Below are positions 16,053-25,311 of a DNA stretch of 64,000 nucleotides, piece after piece. Each line of letters starts with the position of its first letter. The stretch's first letter is position 1. The DNA is from Gemmatimonadaceae bacterium (GTDB lineage Bacteria > Gemmatimonadota > Gemmatimonadetes > Gemmatimonadales > Gemmatimonadaceae). Below the pieces are notes generated by a model. It was not told where the DNA came from and made no database searches. It worked only from the letters and a program-made list of their open reading frames with translations. The translations under genes were made by a program, and so were the position numbers. The DNA is taken from contig DASXKV010000010.1 of NCBI GenBank assembly GCA_036496605.1, positions 21,738-85,737 of the forward strand, given 5' to 3'.

Positions 16053-18320
16053 CTATGCCGCTTGCCTTGACATCGCAGTCGTGGGCAGGGTGACGTGGAA
16101 CGTCGTCGTCTGGCCGGGTGTGCTCTCGGCCCAGATGCGGCCACCGTGCGCGCGAATGACGCCCTTCGCGATGTAGAGACCCAATCCCAATCCCAAGACG
16201 CCAGAGCCGCGACTTGTCTTGGAGCGAGCAAAACGATTGAAGATGCGCGTCAGGTCGGCTGATTCGATACCGTGACCATAGTTGGTCACCGCGATCTCAC
16301 ACTCGCCGTCTCGACGCTTCTCCTCGACGATGATCTCGCGGTTCTTGTCGCCGTACTTGATTGCGTTGGAGAGGAGGTTGCCGAGCACCTGGCCGACGCG
16401 CATCGGATCAACGAACACGTTAACGAGCGCCTGTTCTTCGACCACCTTGATGCGCCGTTCACCGATGAGGTGTGCGACACGTTTCAAAGTGTCCGAAACG
16501 AGAATTCGTGGATCAACCGATTTCCGTTCCAGCTTCAGCTGATCTGCCTCGAGGAGCGAGATGTCGAGCAGGTCATTCACCATGCGAGCTAGCGTCTTCG
16601 CGGCTGATTGAATCCGTTGGGTGAAATCGCGCTCCTTGTCCGCCAGCTTGTCGTCGTGAAGCGTCGGCAGGAAGTCGGCCGCCATCGCAATGAAGCCGAT
16701 CGGCTGGCGGAGGTCATGCGCGATGATCGACGTCCACTCGTCGCGCATGCGCTGGAGCTCCTTTATGCGAGAGATGTCCTGAACGGTTCCGCGAATGCCG
16801 GTGAGACGTCCGGTGGAGTCACGAACGCCCTCGCCGCGTGCCGCCACCCAGCCTGTCGAGCCATCGGGTCGTGGAAACTCGAGCTCGATCTCGAATGGAT
16901 CTCCACCGTCGACGAGCTTGCCGATCGCTGTGCGTAACTGCTCGGAGCTTTCTGGCGTGAAGACCGATGAGCCGTATCGGAACGGCATCGCCACAGGAGA
17001 CGAGGGATCTCGGCCGAATATCCGATAGAGCTCGTCCGACCACTGCACCTTGTCGGCCAGGTCCCAGCTCCAGCTTCCAATGTGTGCGAGACGCTGCGCC
17101 TCGCGCAGGTCGGTCGCCGTCTGTGTCATCGCCTCCTCGTCACGCTTTCGATCGGTGATGTCGACCCAGATCGCGCAGATCGCAAAGAGGCGTTCGGTAA
17201 CAAGGGGAAATTTGCTCACGAGAAAGACGTGCAAGCCGTCTCGCAGCTGGAGGGCCTCCTCCGTGCTGAGCGGAGTCGCGGTCTCGGCGACGATTCGATC
17301 GTCTGCGCGAAAGTGTTCGGCGACGGCTTCGCCGAACAGGTCGACGTCGCGCTTTCCCTGCACTTCGTTCACCGGAATTCCAAGCAGCTCTTCGACGCGG
17401 CGATTGGCGATGATGTAACGCCCAGTGAGGTCCTTGATGACGATCGCATTAGGCGAATGGTCCAGAATCGCCTGCAGGAAGCGCTGGCTTCTCGCGAGCT
17501 CGTCGCGAGCGCGTTTCATTTCGGAGATGTCGCGTGTAATCGTACCGATACCGAGCACCCGCTTCGTTAGGGTGTCGTTGATCAGGAACGCTGTCACCGA
17601 GACGGGGATGGCCTGGTTGGTCTGCCAATGTCGCAAACTTGCCTCGCCCTGCCATCGTCCCTTGGCCAGAGTCTCCCTGATGATCACGCTCGTTACGAAG
17701 TCATGAAGCTCGGGCGGATAATACTCCGATATCGGCATCGTGCTCACGGGGAAGTCCTGGGCAATACCAACCATGCGGCGCCCTGCGGGGTTGATGTAGA
17801 CCGGCGTGCCGCTCGTGTCCGCGACACCGATGAAGTCCGAGGAATTCTCAATGAGCGAAGTAAAAACGTGTCGCTCGTCGATCACCTCCTGCAGTTGATT
17901 CGTCGCTTTGTTCGCGGCGAGCAGCGCGTCGCGAACGCCGTGATTCGTGTGTCGGAGTCGTCGGTGAAGTGTGCTGACCATGATCCCCATGAGGATGAAA
18001 ATCGCCTCGGCGACGTATTGTCTGGGGTCAGTCTTTACGAAAGTGTGGAGAGGAGGGATGAGGAGCCACCAGAGCAACACGCTGGAGATCAGCGTTGCGC
18101 TAATACCGCTCGCGTACCCTCCGATCCAGGAGCTCAGGAAAACAGCAGGGTAGAAAAGCGACCAGCGGGCCGAAGTAATCCAGAGCAGCTCCTGTGCGAT
18201 GAAGGCGGCGAGTGGCGGCAGCATTGCCGCCAGCACCGCTCGAAGCGACGATCCGCGATTGCGCCCCTCGTCACTCGCCGTCGCCGCCGTCACTGCTTCG
18301 TTAGAACCGACGCGATCCAT
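16053..18320 (-). CDS. DUF4118-PAS-PAS-PAS sensor histidine kinase (paralogue 2)
   Basis: A GGAGG eight bases upstream supports the ATG at 18320 (755 residues) over the GTG five codons earlier. Membrane helices occupy about residues 20-125 (a KdpD-like DUF4118 region, WSLFYPAVFLSSW). Three PAS-type domains follow (about 155-280, 290-405, 410-535). The HisKA phospho-acceptor lies in IIAHDLRQPIG (about residue 545). The HATPase domain has L-L-S-N-A-I-K-Y-G-D and the G-L-G-L-G-L-Y-I box. It begins 21 bases after the stop of a clear paralogue. No response regulator is adjacent, so its partner must be elsewhere. Confidence 0.9.
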   Translation of the reverse strand: MDRVGSNEAVTAATASDEGRNRGSSLRAVLAAMLPPLAAFIAQELLWITSARWSLFYPAVFLSSWIGGYASGISATLISSVLLWWLLIPPLHTFVKTDPRQYVAEAIFILMGIMVSTLHRRLRHTNHGVRDALLAANKATNQLQEVIDERHVFTSLIENSSDFIGVADTSGTPVYINPAGRRMVGIAQDFPVSTMPISEYYPPELHDFVTSVIIRETLAKGRWQGEASLRHWQTNQAIPVSVTAFLINDTLTKRVLGIGTITRDISEMKRARDELARSQRFLQAILDHSPNAIVIKDLTGRYIIANRRVEELLGIPVNEVQGKRDVDLFGEAVAEHFRADDRIVAETATPLSTEEALQLRDGLHVFLVSKFPLVTERLFAICAIWVDITDRKRDEEAMTQTATDLREAQRLAHIGSWSWDLADKVQWSDELYRIFGRDPSSPVAMPFRYGSSVFTPESSEQLRTAIGKLVDGGDPFEIELEFPRPDGSTGWVAARGEGVRDSTGRLTGIRGTVQDISRIKELQRMRDEWTSIIAHDLRQPIGFIAMAADFLPTLHDDKLADKERDFTQRIQSAAKTLARMVNDLLDISLLEADQLKLERKSVDPRILVSDTLKRVAHLIGERRIKVVEEQALVNVFVDPMRVGQVLGNLLSNAIKYGDKNREIIVEEKRRDGECEIAVTNYGHGIESADLTRIFNRFARSKTSRGSGVLGLGLGLYIAKGVIRAHGGRIWAESTPGQTTTFHVTLPTTAMSRQAA

Positions 18321-18341
18321 GCCGTCGTCCTCCACTGAGTA

Positions 18342-20657
18342 CTACGCCGCCTTGGCTGCAGCCACGGTTGGCAGGGTCATGTGGAAAGTGGTCGTCTTGC
18401 CAGGTGTGCTATCCGCCCACATCCGGCCGCCGTGCGCCCTGATGACGCCGTTCGCGATGTAAAGGCCCAGTCCGAGGCCTCGCACACCCGGGCTGGGCCC
18501 GGCTTTCGAGCGCGCGAAGCGGCCGAAGATCCGCGGTATGTCCTGCGGATCGATCCCCTTCCCGTGATTCGTCACCGCGACCTCGACGTGACCGTCCTGC
18601 CGGCACAACTGGACGAGAATCTCGCTGCCCTTGTCGCCGTATTTGACCGCGTTCGAAACGACGTTGCCCAGAACCTGGCCGATCCGCATCGGATCGACGT
18701 ACACCGGAAGCAACCTTCCTTCATCACGCACCTTGATCCGAGTGTCTCGCGTTAGGTGCGACAGCCGACCGATGGTCTCTCGCACGAGCGTGCGCGGATC
18801 GATCCAATCGCGCTCGAGCTTGAGTCGATCCGCCTCGAGCAGCGACATATCGAGCAGATCGTCGACCATACGTGAGAGATTGTGCGCGGCCGACTGAATA
18901 CGATTGGCCATATCCTTCTCGCGATCGGTGACCACGCCGGCATGCAACGTTGGAAGAAATTCCGACGCCATCTCGATGAAGCCAATTGGCTGCCGCAGGT
19001 CGTGCGCGATCACCGACGTCCACTCTTCGCGCATCCGCTGCAGATCCTTGAGCGTCGTTATGTCTTCGACCGTGCCGCTGATCGCGACGATCTTTCCGTG
19101 CTCGTCGCGCACGTTCTCGCCGCGCGCAGCGACCCAGCCTGTCGATCCGTCGGGCCGGATGAACTCGAGCTCCATTTCATACGGCGCGCTTCCCGCGACC
19201 AGCTTCTCGACGGCGGCACCCAGTCGTTCGGTGCTCTCGGGAGTGAAGATCTGCGCCCCTGGCGTGAACGGAATTGGGAGCGGCACCTTTGGATCTCGGC
19301 CGAAGATGCGATAGGTCTCCTCGGACCACACCATCGCGTCGTGAAGGTCCCAACTCCAGCTGCCGACGTGCGCGAGGCGCTGCGCCTCTCGCAAGTCGCG
19401 CGCGGTCTGACGGAGCGCTTCCTCGACGCGCTTGTGCTCCGTGATGTCTGTCCAGATGGCGCAGATCGCGAAGGCGCGGCGTTGATCGTCGAGCAGCGGG
19501 AACTTGTTGACGAGAAAAACGCGAGCGCCATTCTTGACCTCCGCTCGCTCCTCGGTGGCGAGTGGCGTGCCGGTGTCGAGCACGATCTTGTCGTTGGCAC
19601 GGAACCGCTCGGCCAGGACACGAGGGAAGAGATCGAAGTCCGTCTTCCCATTCGCCGCCGCCGCGGCAATTCCCGTGAGGATCTCGAGTCCGTTGTTCAT
19701 CAGCCGATAACGGCCGTCGAGTCCCTTGATGATGATGCCGTTGGGCGAATGGTCGAGAATCGCCTGGAGAAAGCGTTGGCTTTCGGCGAGGTCTTGCAAT
19801 GCTTTCGTTAGGCGTTGATTCGCCGCCTCCAGCTCGTCGCGGCTGCGTTTGACCGCCGAAATGTCCCGAGTCACCGTGCCGATGCCGCGCACCGCTTTCG
19901 TGTCCGGATCGCGCATCTGAAAGGCATGAATCGAGACGGGAATCGATTGTTGCGTTTGCCAGTTGCGAATGCTCGTCTCTCCCTGCCACTGCCCCTTTTC
20001 GAGCGTCTCCTTCACGATCACGTCACTCGCGAAATCGCGCAGATCGGGTGGAAAGTACTCGGGTATTCGCGTCATCCGAACCGGAAACGTGGCGTCGAGA
20101 CCGATCATGCGGCGGCCGCCGGGATTGATGTAGTTAGGCACCCCATGATCGTCCGCAAATCCGATGAAGTCCGGGGTGTTCTCGATGAGCGTCATCAGCA
20201 TGCGCCGCTCGTCGACGAGCTTCTGCAGCCGTTCGGTCAGCTTGCGCGACGCAATCAGAGCCATCGCGACGTCGCTTGTCAGACGCCGCAGGCGTCGGTG
20301 TAGCTCGCTCACGACGTAGCCGAGAACGATGAAGATGAGCGCGGTGAGGTAGAAGCGAGGATCCCGCTTGAATAGGGTGTGCTCGGGCGGCATGAAGTAC
20401 CACCAGAGCAACGCCGTCGAGAGAAGCGTTGCGCCAATGCCACTGCGGAATCCCCCGAGCCACGAGGCGAGGAAGACCGCCGGATAGAACAACGACCATC
20501 GGACGGCTGGCAGCCAGTAGAACGACTGAATGAGGAACGCGGCCATGGGCGGAAGCGTCGCGGCGAGCAACGACCTCGGCCACGACGCGCGATGGTTGGC
20601 CGCCTCCTCGACGCGCGCAACCTCGACAGTTTGTTCCTCGGCTTCGATCGGTTCCAT
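18342..20657 (-). CDS. DUF4118-PAS-PAS-PAS sensor histidine kinase (paralogue 1)
   Basis: The ATG at 20657 has GAGG four bases upstream and is preferred to a GTG three codons earlier (771 residues). The order of domains equals the next gene: four membrane helices (DUF4118-like, WSLFYPAVFLASW), three PAS domains, HisKA with VIAHDLRQPIGF, and HATPase with V-V-S-N-A-V-K-Y-G-D and G-L-G-L-G-L-Y-I. A short coiled linker between PAS1 and PAS2 (ELEAANQRLTKALQDLAESQ) is longer than in the paralogue. The two kinases probably arose by tandem duplication and may heterodimerise; this is inference. An Ala-rich end follows the HATPase. Confidence 0.9.
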   Translation of the reverse strand: MEPIEAEEQTVEVARVEEAANHRASWPRSLLAATLPPMAAFLIQSFYWLPAVRWSLFYPAVFLASWLGGFRSGIGATLLSTALLWWYFMPPEHTLFKRDPRFYLTALIFIVLGYVVSELHRRLRRLTSDVAMALIASRKLTERLQKLVDERRMLMTLIENTPDFIGFADDHGVPNYINPGGRRMIGLDATFPVRMTRIPEYFPPDLRDFASDVIVKETLEKGQWQGETSIRNWQTQQSIPVSIHAFQMRDPDTKAVRGIGTVTRDISAVKRSRDELEAANQRLTKALQDLAESQRFLQAILDHSPNGIIIKGLDGRYRLMNNGLEILTGIAAAAANGKTDFDLFPRVLAERFRANDKIVLDTGTPLATEERAEVKNGARVFLVNKFPLLDDQRRAFAICAIWTDITEHKRVEEALRQTARDLREAQRLAHVGSWSWDLHDAMVWSEETYRIFGRDPKVPLPIPFTPGAQIFTPESTERLGAAVEKLVAGSAPYEMELEFIRPDGSTGWVAARGENVRDEHGKIVAISGTVEDITTLKDLQRMREEWTSVIAHDLRQPIGFIEMASEFLPTLHAGVVTDREKDMANRIQSAAHNLSRMVDDLLDMSLLEADRLKLERDWIDPRTLVRETIGRLSHLTRDTRIKVRDEGRLLPVYVDPMRIGQVLGNVVSNAVKYGDKGSEILVQLCRQDGHVEVAVTNHGKGIDPQDIPRIFGRFARSKAGPSPGVRGLGLGLYIANGVIRAHGGRMWADSTPGKTTTFHMTLPTVAAAKAA

Positions 20658-21140
20658 GCGCCTCACGTCCGCCGAACTTCTGATGATCTCAGAGTGCGCC
20701 GATCAAAAGCTCAATGACAATCAGACTTTCGGCCGACCCGCGGGAACACTCGACGCCGCGTTAGGGACAGCTTTGGACGTTGGAGACGTCGACGAAGTGC
20801 ACGTCGGCATCGATTCGCGGAATCCATGCGTCCGCGTCGCGAAGTCCAGCCGCTCGGATCACCCCTCCCCAGCCAAACCCGTAAGGCTGACGCCGCCGTC
20901 ACTCTGAGCGGACCGAGGTACGCGCGCTTCGCTGGCGAGCCGCCGATAAACCAGCACGTGGCAGCAAAGCGCGGCGAGCACCATGACGGAGGGACGTATA
21001 TCGTATCATCGCGGGACTATCGCACGGGTCACACGCGCAGTGTGTACGCGGCGGAGTTGGCGCAACTCGATACGGAGTACGCTCGGACGCTCAATGACGT
21101 CGAGGCTGGTAGCTCGACGACGGCCACTCTGCCGTCAGCG
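20658..21140. other. Intergenic stretch, no convincing gene
   Basis: About 480 bases separate the kinase start from the gamma-glutamylcyclotransferase stop. A plus-strand frame around 20958-21140 has some protein character (AAELAQLDTEYARTLNDV), but it has no stop before running into the opposite gene. It may be a gene remnant. An octamer CGTTAGGC copy lies at 21139-21146, at the edge. Confidence 0.5.
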
Positions 21141-21530
21141 TTAGGCCACGCCGCGCCGAAGTGCGTAGCGGCCCTTGGGGAGAAGTGCAGCCGATTTCGG
21201 TCGGCGACGCAGCAAGTACGCCCATGCGGCTCGGCGCTTACCGCTAGAGAGCCTCACGTACACGCGTCGTCGCACATACTCGGCTCCCTCATACTCATCG
21301 AGGGCGTCGAGCAACTTCGCCGACGCGTCATTCGGCAGCTCGTACAGCTCACCGGCGACTCGGCTTCGACTGTGCGACGGTCGGACGAGCCCTGGATATT
21401 CGCCAAGATCGTATAAGACACCACTGATGGAAGCGCTCGTGACGAAACGCGCGCCGTGCAACAGCGGATGCTGTCGTCGCGGAGCGCGGCGCTTCAACGT
21501 GCCGTAGACGAACAACGTGGTCGGCCTCAC
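21141..21530 (-). CDS. Gamma-glutamylcyclotransferase (AIG2-like) family protein
   Basis: The 129-residue protein has the family signature FVYGTLKR near the N-terminus and the catalytic Glu in DEYEGAEYVRR. A YDLGEYPGLV block and the strand VAGELYEL also fit. Members cyclise gamma-glutamyl amines or peptides to release 5-oxoproline. The GTG start overlaps the upstream stop as GTGA (21527-21530), indicating translational coupling. A basic tail (LLRRRPKSAALLPKGRYALRRG) follows the core. Confidence 0.85.
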   Translation of the reverse strand: MRPTTLFVYGTLKRRAPRRQHPLLHGARFVTSASISGVLYDLGEYPGLVRPSHSRSRVAGELYELPNDASAKLLDALDEYEGAEYVRRRVYVRLSSGKRRAAWAYLLRRRPKSAALLPKGRYALRRGVA

Positions 21531-21991
21531 GATCCTAACCGGAAATGTTTGGTCTCGAGGAGCGCGGCGAGCCGCTCGAATCCCTGTGGTCTGAGGGCCG
21601 TAGCGACAAACTCGTGCTGCTTGATCAGTCGCAGATCATAGTCGAACAACCCAATAATCTCTTCGTCGGAAATCTGACCGAGCAAGCGCAGACCTGCCAG
21701 CAACTCGAAGAAATTCAGGTAGCGATAAAGCTCGTCGGCCAGCGGGTGGTGTGCTCCCGCCGCAATGGCATTGGCCAGGTCCGAGTACTGGGGCTCCGAG
21801 TGATAGTCGAGGACGCGGCGGACCTCTTTGTATCGATCGCTCTCGAAGAATTTCTCATGCAGCGACGCGAGCCACTCCGCGCGCCTGGTCTTCACCGATC
21901 GGCGATAATTCACGAGTCCAACCGCCAACCCTAACAGAGCAACGATGCCGCCTAGTGCTTTGAGCCACTCCAGCAACTCGCCTGAACTCAT
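21527..21991 (-). CDS. Hypothetical membrane-anchored protein, 154 aa
   Basis: One N-terminal membrane helix (ALGGIVALLGLAVGLV, about residues 12-27) is followed by a helical cytoplasmic domain containing RRAEWLASLHEKFFESDRY and LYRYLNFFELLAGLRLLGQI. This resembles DUF4760-like proteins of unknown function. It is coupled to the gamma-glutamylcyclotransferase gene by a GTGA overlap, so the two are expressed together. Confidence 0.65.
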   Translation of the reverse strand: MSSGELLEWLKALGGIVALLGLAVGLVNYRRSVKTRRAEWLASLHEKFFESDRYKEVRRVLDYHSEPQYSDLANAIAAGAHHPLADELYRYLNFFELLAGLRLLGQISDEEIIGLFDYDLRLIKQHEFVATALRPQGFERLAALLETKHFRLGS

Positions 21992-22007
21992 GATGCCAAA
22001 TCTCTAA

Positions 22008-23159
22008 TCAACGAAACAGCAAGGGCACGAACGTATTGAGATACGCCCGCCAGTTCGGCCACGTGTGCCCGCCCTCGCTCGGCGTGAAGCTGTACTTGAT
22101 GTGGTGCGCGTCGAACAGCGCCAGCGTCGCTTTCGTGAACGGCAAGATGAAATCCTGCGTCCCCGTCGACAGCCAGAGCACTTTGATCTTGTCGTTGATT
22201 TTCGGATCCTCGAACAGACCGGCGTTCTGTCGGGCGAAGAGCGCGGTGGCGCTGTCGGCGGCAGCCGGACCCATGTTGAAGGCGCCGAGGAGTCCCGAGC
22301 TGAACACGCCGAGGTACGCAAACTTGTCGAGGTTGGGCAAGCCGATTCGCAAAGTGTGATCGCCGCCCATCGAGAGACCAGCGATCGCGCGGTTCGTGCG
22401 GCCCGGCAGCACACGGTAGTGCTGCTCGACGTACGGCATGATGTCTTTCAGGAAGTCGTCGATGAACGGATCGCGCGACCCCGGCGGACCGAAGAGACCT
22501 CCCGGCCGCGGCGTGTGGCCGGCCGGCATGACGACGATCATCGGCTTCGCCTTTCCCGCCGCGATGAGATTATCGAGTATGAAATTCGCGCGACCGACCG
22601 CCGGCCACGCCTCATCGTTGTCGCCCGCGCCGTGGAGCAGGTAGAAGACGGGATAGCGCGTCGAGTTCTTCTCGTAGCCGGGTGGCGTGTAGACGTGCAT
22701 TCGCCGCGCCACCCCGAGGGAAGCCGATTGATACCATACTTCGGCGACGTCGCCGTGCGGCACGTCGCGATCGGCGAAGAACTCGACGTCCGGGCCGGGA
22801 ACGTGGAGCAGGCTCCTGACCGTCGTCATGTTCACGCGCGGATGGTTGTTGCGCGGATCGGCGACGGTGACGCTGTCGACGTCGTACCAGTAGATGTAGA
22901 GATCGGGCGCAAGCGTCGTCGTGTATGTCCAGACGCCGTGCTCGCTCTTCTGCATCGGCTTGTTCTCGAACGCCGCCGGTCCCTCGCTACGAATCGTCAC
23001 GGCGTTCGCCTTCTGGGCATAGAGCTGGAACGTCACGCTTCCATTCGCACCGACGACGGGCGAGTGGAGTGTGTCGTTCGGTGTGCGTGGCCCTGGCTGC
23101 GCCTGTAACGCAAACGGAATGAGCAGCAAGGCACAGCAGACCCCGCGCGCGTTCGTCAT
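22008..23159 (-). CDS. Secreted esterase of the enterochelin-esterase/feruloyl-esterase type
   Basis: The ATG at 23159 overlaps the upstream oxidoreductase stop as ATGA. The 383-residue protein has a signal peptide (ALLLIPFALQAQ), an N-terminal early-set domain (about 30-130, with SVTFQLYAQKANAV and LYIYWYDVDSV), and an alpha/beta hydrolase domain. The nucleophile lies in AGLSMGG, and GGHTWPNW supplies the His. Such enzymes remove acyl groups from glycans. The operon also contains a Gfo/Idh/MocA oxidoreductase and a DUF1080 protein, so the role is probably in processing plant or microbial saccharides in the periplasm. Confidence 0.85.
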   Translation of the reverse strand: MTNARGVCCALLLIPFALQAQPGPRTPNDTLHSPVVGANGSVTFQLYAQKANAVTIRSEGPAAFENKPMQKSEHGVWTYTTTLAPDLYIYWYDVDSVTVADPRNNHPRVNMTTVRSLLHVPGPDVEFFADRDVPHGDVAEVWYQSASLGVARRMHVYTPPGYEKNSTRYPVFYLLHGAGDNDEAWPAVGRANFILDNLIAAGKAKPMIVVMPAGHTPRPGGLFGPPGSRDPFIDDFLKDIMPYVEQHYRVLPGRTNRAIAGLSMGGDHTLRIGLPNLDKFAYLGVFSSGLLGAFNMGPAAADSATALFARQNAGLFEDPKINDKIKVLWLSTGTQDFILPFTKATLALFDAHHIKYSFTPSEGGHTWPNWRAYLNTFVPLLFR

Positions 23160-24472
23160 ACTGTCGGTGCCCAACCGGGCTCGTACGTGCGGTCCCACTT
23201 CGCCGCAGCCTCTGGATCGCCGACGATGCGTCCAGTCTTCGCATCGAGACGCAGCTTGTGCTCCGTCTGGTGCGCGATCGTGCCGACGTGACAGAGCAGC
23301 CCGGTCTTCGCGCCATCCTCGATCGGTGCGTTGAGCTTCACGCCCATGCGCACGGAGTCCAGGAAGTTCTGCATGTGCAAATACGTCAACGGATCGTCGC
23401 CGAGCGTATCGAGACCGTCTGTCGCCTGGCCGATGGTCGATCGCCTAACGACCTTGCTCTTCAGGTCGCGAATCTCGTAGCCGTCGCGGTCGACGATGAC
23501 GCTGCCGCCGGTGCCAAGGATGGTCGTGCCGCGGTCGCGATCGTACAGACGGAGCCCGTTGCAGCTCTGGCCATACCAGGCGATCACCTTGCCGCCGTTG
23601 TCGCCGAACTCGTACGTCACTTCCTGTGTGTCCGGGAACTCCCAGTCATCCTGGAAGTGAAAGCGCCTGCCCACGGACGACACGGTCGTTGGATAATCGA
23701 CGCCGAGGAACCAGCGTGCGACGTCGAGCTCGTGCGTCCCGTTGTTACAGATCTCGCCCGTGCCCCAGTTCGTGAACCAGTGCCAGTTGTAGTGGACGAG
23801 GTTGTCGCGATACGGCCTACGGGGTGCGGGACCTTGCCAGAGCTCGTAGTCGAGATTTGAAGGCACTGGCGTGAGCTTCCCTTTGCCGATCGAGCCGCGC
23901 GTGTTCGCATACCAGGCGCGCGCGAGGTACGGCGTTCCGATCTCGCCACGCTTGATGTGATCGAGCGCCTCGAAGAAGTGCGGACCCGAGCGGGCCTGCG
24001 TGCCTAACTGGATCTTGCGATCATACTTCCGAGCCGCCTCGATGAGCAGCTCGTCTTCGCGCGGATTATGTCCGCTCGGTTTTTCGACGTAGACGTGCTT
24101 GCCGGCGTGGAGGCCGAGCAACGTCATCGGCGTGTGCCAGTGATCGGGCGCGGCGATGCTGATCGCGTCGACGCTCTTGTCGTCGAGGATGCGGCGAAAG
24201 TCGCGCTCGGCCTTCGGCGTGCGCGATTGCGACTTGGCCGCGGTCATTCCTTTCTGAATGACGTTGGCGTCGACGTCGCAGATGTAGGCGACTTCCGAGT
24301 TGCGCAGCTTGGAATAGTTCTGCGCGTGAACGATGCCGCGTCCGTTGACGCCGATCACAGCGACGCGCACTGTCTCGTTAGGTGACCAGCTCACGCCGCG
24401 CGAGCCCGCGAGAATACCCAATCCGGCCACGGTGGTTTGCTTGACGAAGTCACGTCGGTCGATGTCGGACAT
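23156..24472 (-). CDS. Gfo/Idh/MocA family oxidoreductase with Tat-type signal
   Basis: The 438-residue protein starts M-S-D-I-D-R-R-D-F-V-K, a twin-arginine-type signal, then a Rossmann domain (VAVIGVNGRGIVHAQ). The family motif V-E-K-P with the catalytic Lys is present near residue 130, and the C-terminal alpha/beta domain follows (EICNNGTHELDVARWFLGVD). Periplasmic members use tightly bound NAD(P) and oxidise or reduce sugars, including 3-keto-sugar chemistry. The stop overlaps the esterase start, and the DUF1080 gene lies upstream behind a G-rich repeat. Confidence 0.88.
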   Translation of the reverse strand: MSDIDRRDFVKQTTVAGLGILAGSRGVSWSPNETVRVAVIGVNGRGIVHAQNYSKLRNSEVAYICDVDANVIQKGMTAAKSQSRTPKAERDFRRILDDKSVDAISIAAPDHWHTPMTLLGLHAGKHVYVEKPSGHNPREDELLIEAARKYDRKIQLGTQARSGPHFFEALDHIKRGEIGTPYLARAWYANTRGSIGKGKLTPVPSNLDYELWQGPAPRRPYRDNLVHYNWHWFTNWGTGEICNNGTHELDVARWFLGVDYPTTVSSVGRRFHFQDDWEFPDTQEVTYEFGDNGGKVIAWYGQSCNGLRLYDRDRGTTILGTGGSVIVDRDGYEIRDLKSKVVRRSTIGQATDGLDTLGDDPLTYLHMQNFLDSVRMGVKLNAPIEDGAKTGLLCHVGTIAHQTEHKLRLDAKTGRIVGDPEAAAKWDRTYEPGWAPTV

Positions 24473-24484
24473 GGCGTCTCCCGT

Positions 24485-24579
24485 GCTAGGGGCTAGGGGC
24501 TAGGGGCTAGGGGCTAGGAGCTAGTTCATCGGTCTAACACCTAACACCTAGCCCCTCGCCCCTAGCCCCTAGCCCCTCA
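24485..24579. repeat. Mirrored heptad array (GGGGCTA)n / (TAGCCCC)n, hairpin and G-quadruplex potential
   Basis: Bases 24485-24524 hold about five tandem GGGGCTA units. Bases 24546-24579 hold about four units in the opposite orientation, ending at the stop of the DUF1080 gene. The two arms are complementary around a roughly 20-base AT-richer loop. Each strand carries four G-tracts spaced by three bases. The array separates two genes of one apparent operon, so it may cause partial termination or protect an mRNA end. Confidence 0.7.
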
Positions 24580-25311
24580 CTTAAGTACACGAATCTTGAT
24601 GTCCCGAAACCATACCACGTCGTCGTGGTCCTGAAGGACGATCTGGCCCTTCCGCCGCACCGGGAACCACGAAGGGTACTTGGCGTACTTGCTCTTCGCG
24701 AACGCCGAGTCGAACGCGGGCGTCCCAAGATCGAAGCTGACGATCCGGGCACCGTTGAGCCAATGCTCACCATGATTCCCGCGGAAGACGAGCCGTGAGC
24801 GATTCCACTCGCCGGCGGGCTTGCCGCGCTTGAATTCGTTAGGCGCGATCATGTCGTAGAGCGCGCCGGTGCGGTGCGTCGGAAGCTTGTTGTCTTCGTT
24901 GAGGGAGTCGTCGATCATCTGATATTCCCACCCCTTTGCGGCGTGCGGCGGATCGAATGTCGTCGAGAGATGCTCGTCGACGTTGTATTTGAGGCCGCTG
25001 TTGCCCGCCTTCGAAATCTTCCACTCCCACGTCAGCTCGAAATCCTGATACGAATCATCGGAGATGAGATCGAAGCCGACGAGTGGCTGGCCGTCCGCTT
25101 GCACCGCGCCTTTGCGCTTCTCGAGGTGCTTGATCGCGCCGTCCTCGACGGTCCACAAGCCGGACGGAATGTGCGAGAAGCCTAGCGCATGCCAAGCATT
25201 CAACGTGTGTCCATCGAAGAGCGACTGCCAGCCGCCATCTTTGCTCGATTGCGCCGCGGCGGACGCGGCGACAATCACGCAGAGTGTGCTGGCATAGATG
25301 AATGTTCGCAT
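24577..25311 (-). CDS. DUF1080 (3-keto-disaccharide hydrolase-like) protein
   Basis: The start at 25311 gives a signal peptide (IVAASAAAQ) and a 244-residue protein; the longer frame has no protein character. The fold is the concanavalin-like DUF1080 domain, with WQSLFDGHTLNAWHALG at the start and GNSGLKYNVDEH, EYQMIDD and HWLNGARIVSFDLG in order. Some DUF1080 members hydrolyse 3-keto-glycosides. The neighbouring Gfo/Idh/MocA oxidoreductase could supply the 3-keto substrate. It lies first in the esterase/oxidoreductase cluster. Confidence 0.85.
   Translation of the reverse strand: MRTFIYASTLCVIVAASAAAQSSKDGGWQSLFDGHTLNAWHALGFSHIPSGLWTVEDGAIKHLEKRKGAVQADGQPLVGFDLISDDSYQDFELTWEWKISKAGNSGLKYNVDEHLSTTFDPPHAAKGWEYQMIDDSLNEDNKLPTHRTGALYDMIAPNEFKRGKPAGEWNRSRLVFRGNHGEHWLNGARIVSFDLGTPAFDSAFAKSKYAKYPSWFPVRRKGQIVLQDHDDVVWFRDIKIRVLK

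Noticed and set aside
20826..21416. Plus-strand frame across the gap and gamma-glutamylcyclotransferase gene
   Set aside because: Only a short stretch looks protein-like and it runs antisense into a real gene, so it is at most a remnant.
22065..23108. Long antisense frame opposite the esterase gene (347 codons)
   Set aside because: High-GC codon bias keeps the opposite frame open. The esterase frame has signal peptide, motifs and operon overlap; the antisense has none.
24485..24579. CRISPR array
   Set aside because: The units are seven-base tandem and mirrored repeats without spacers.
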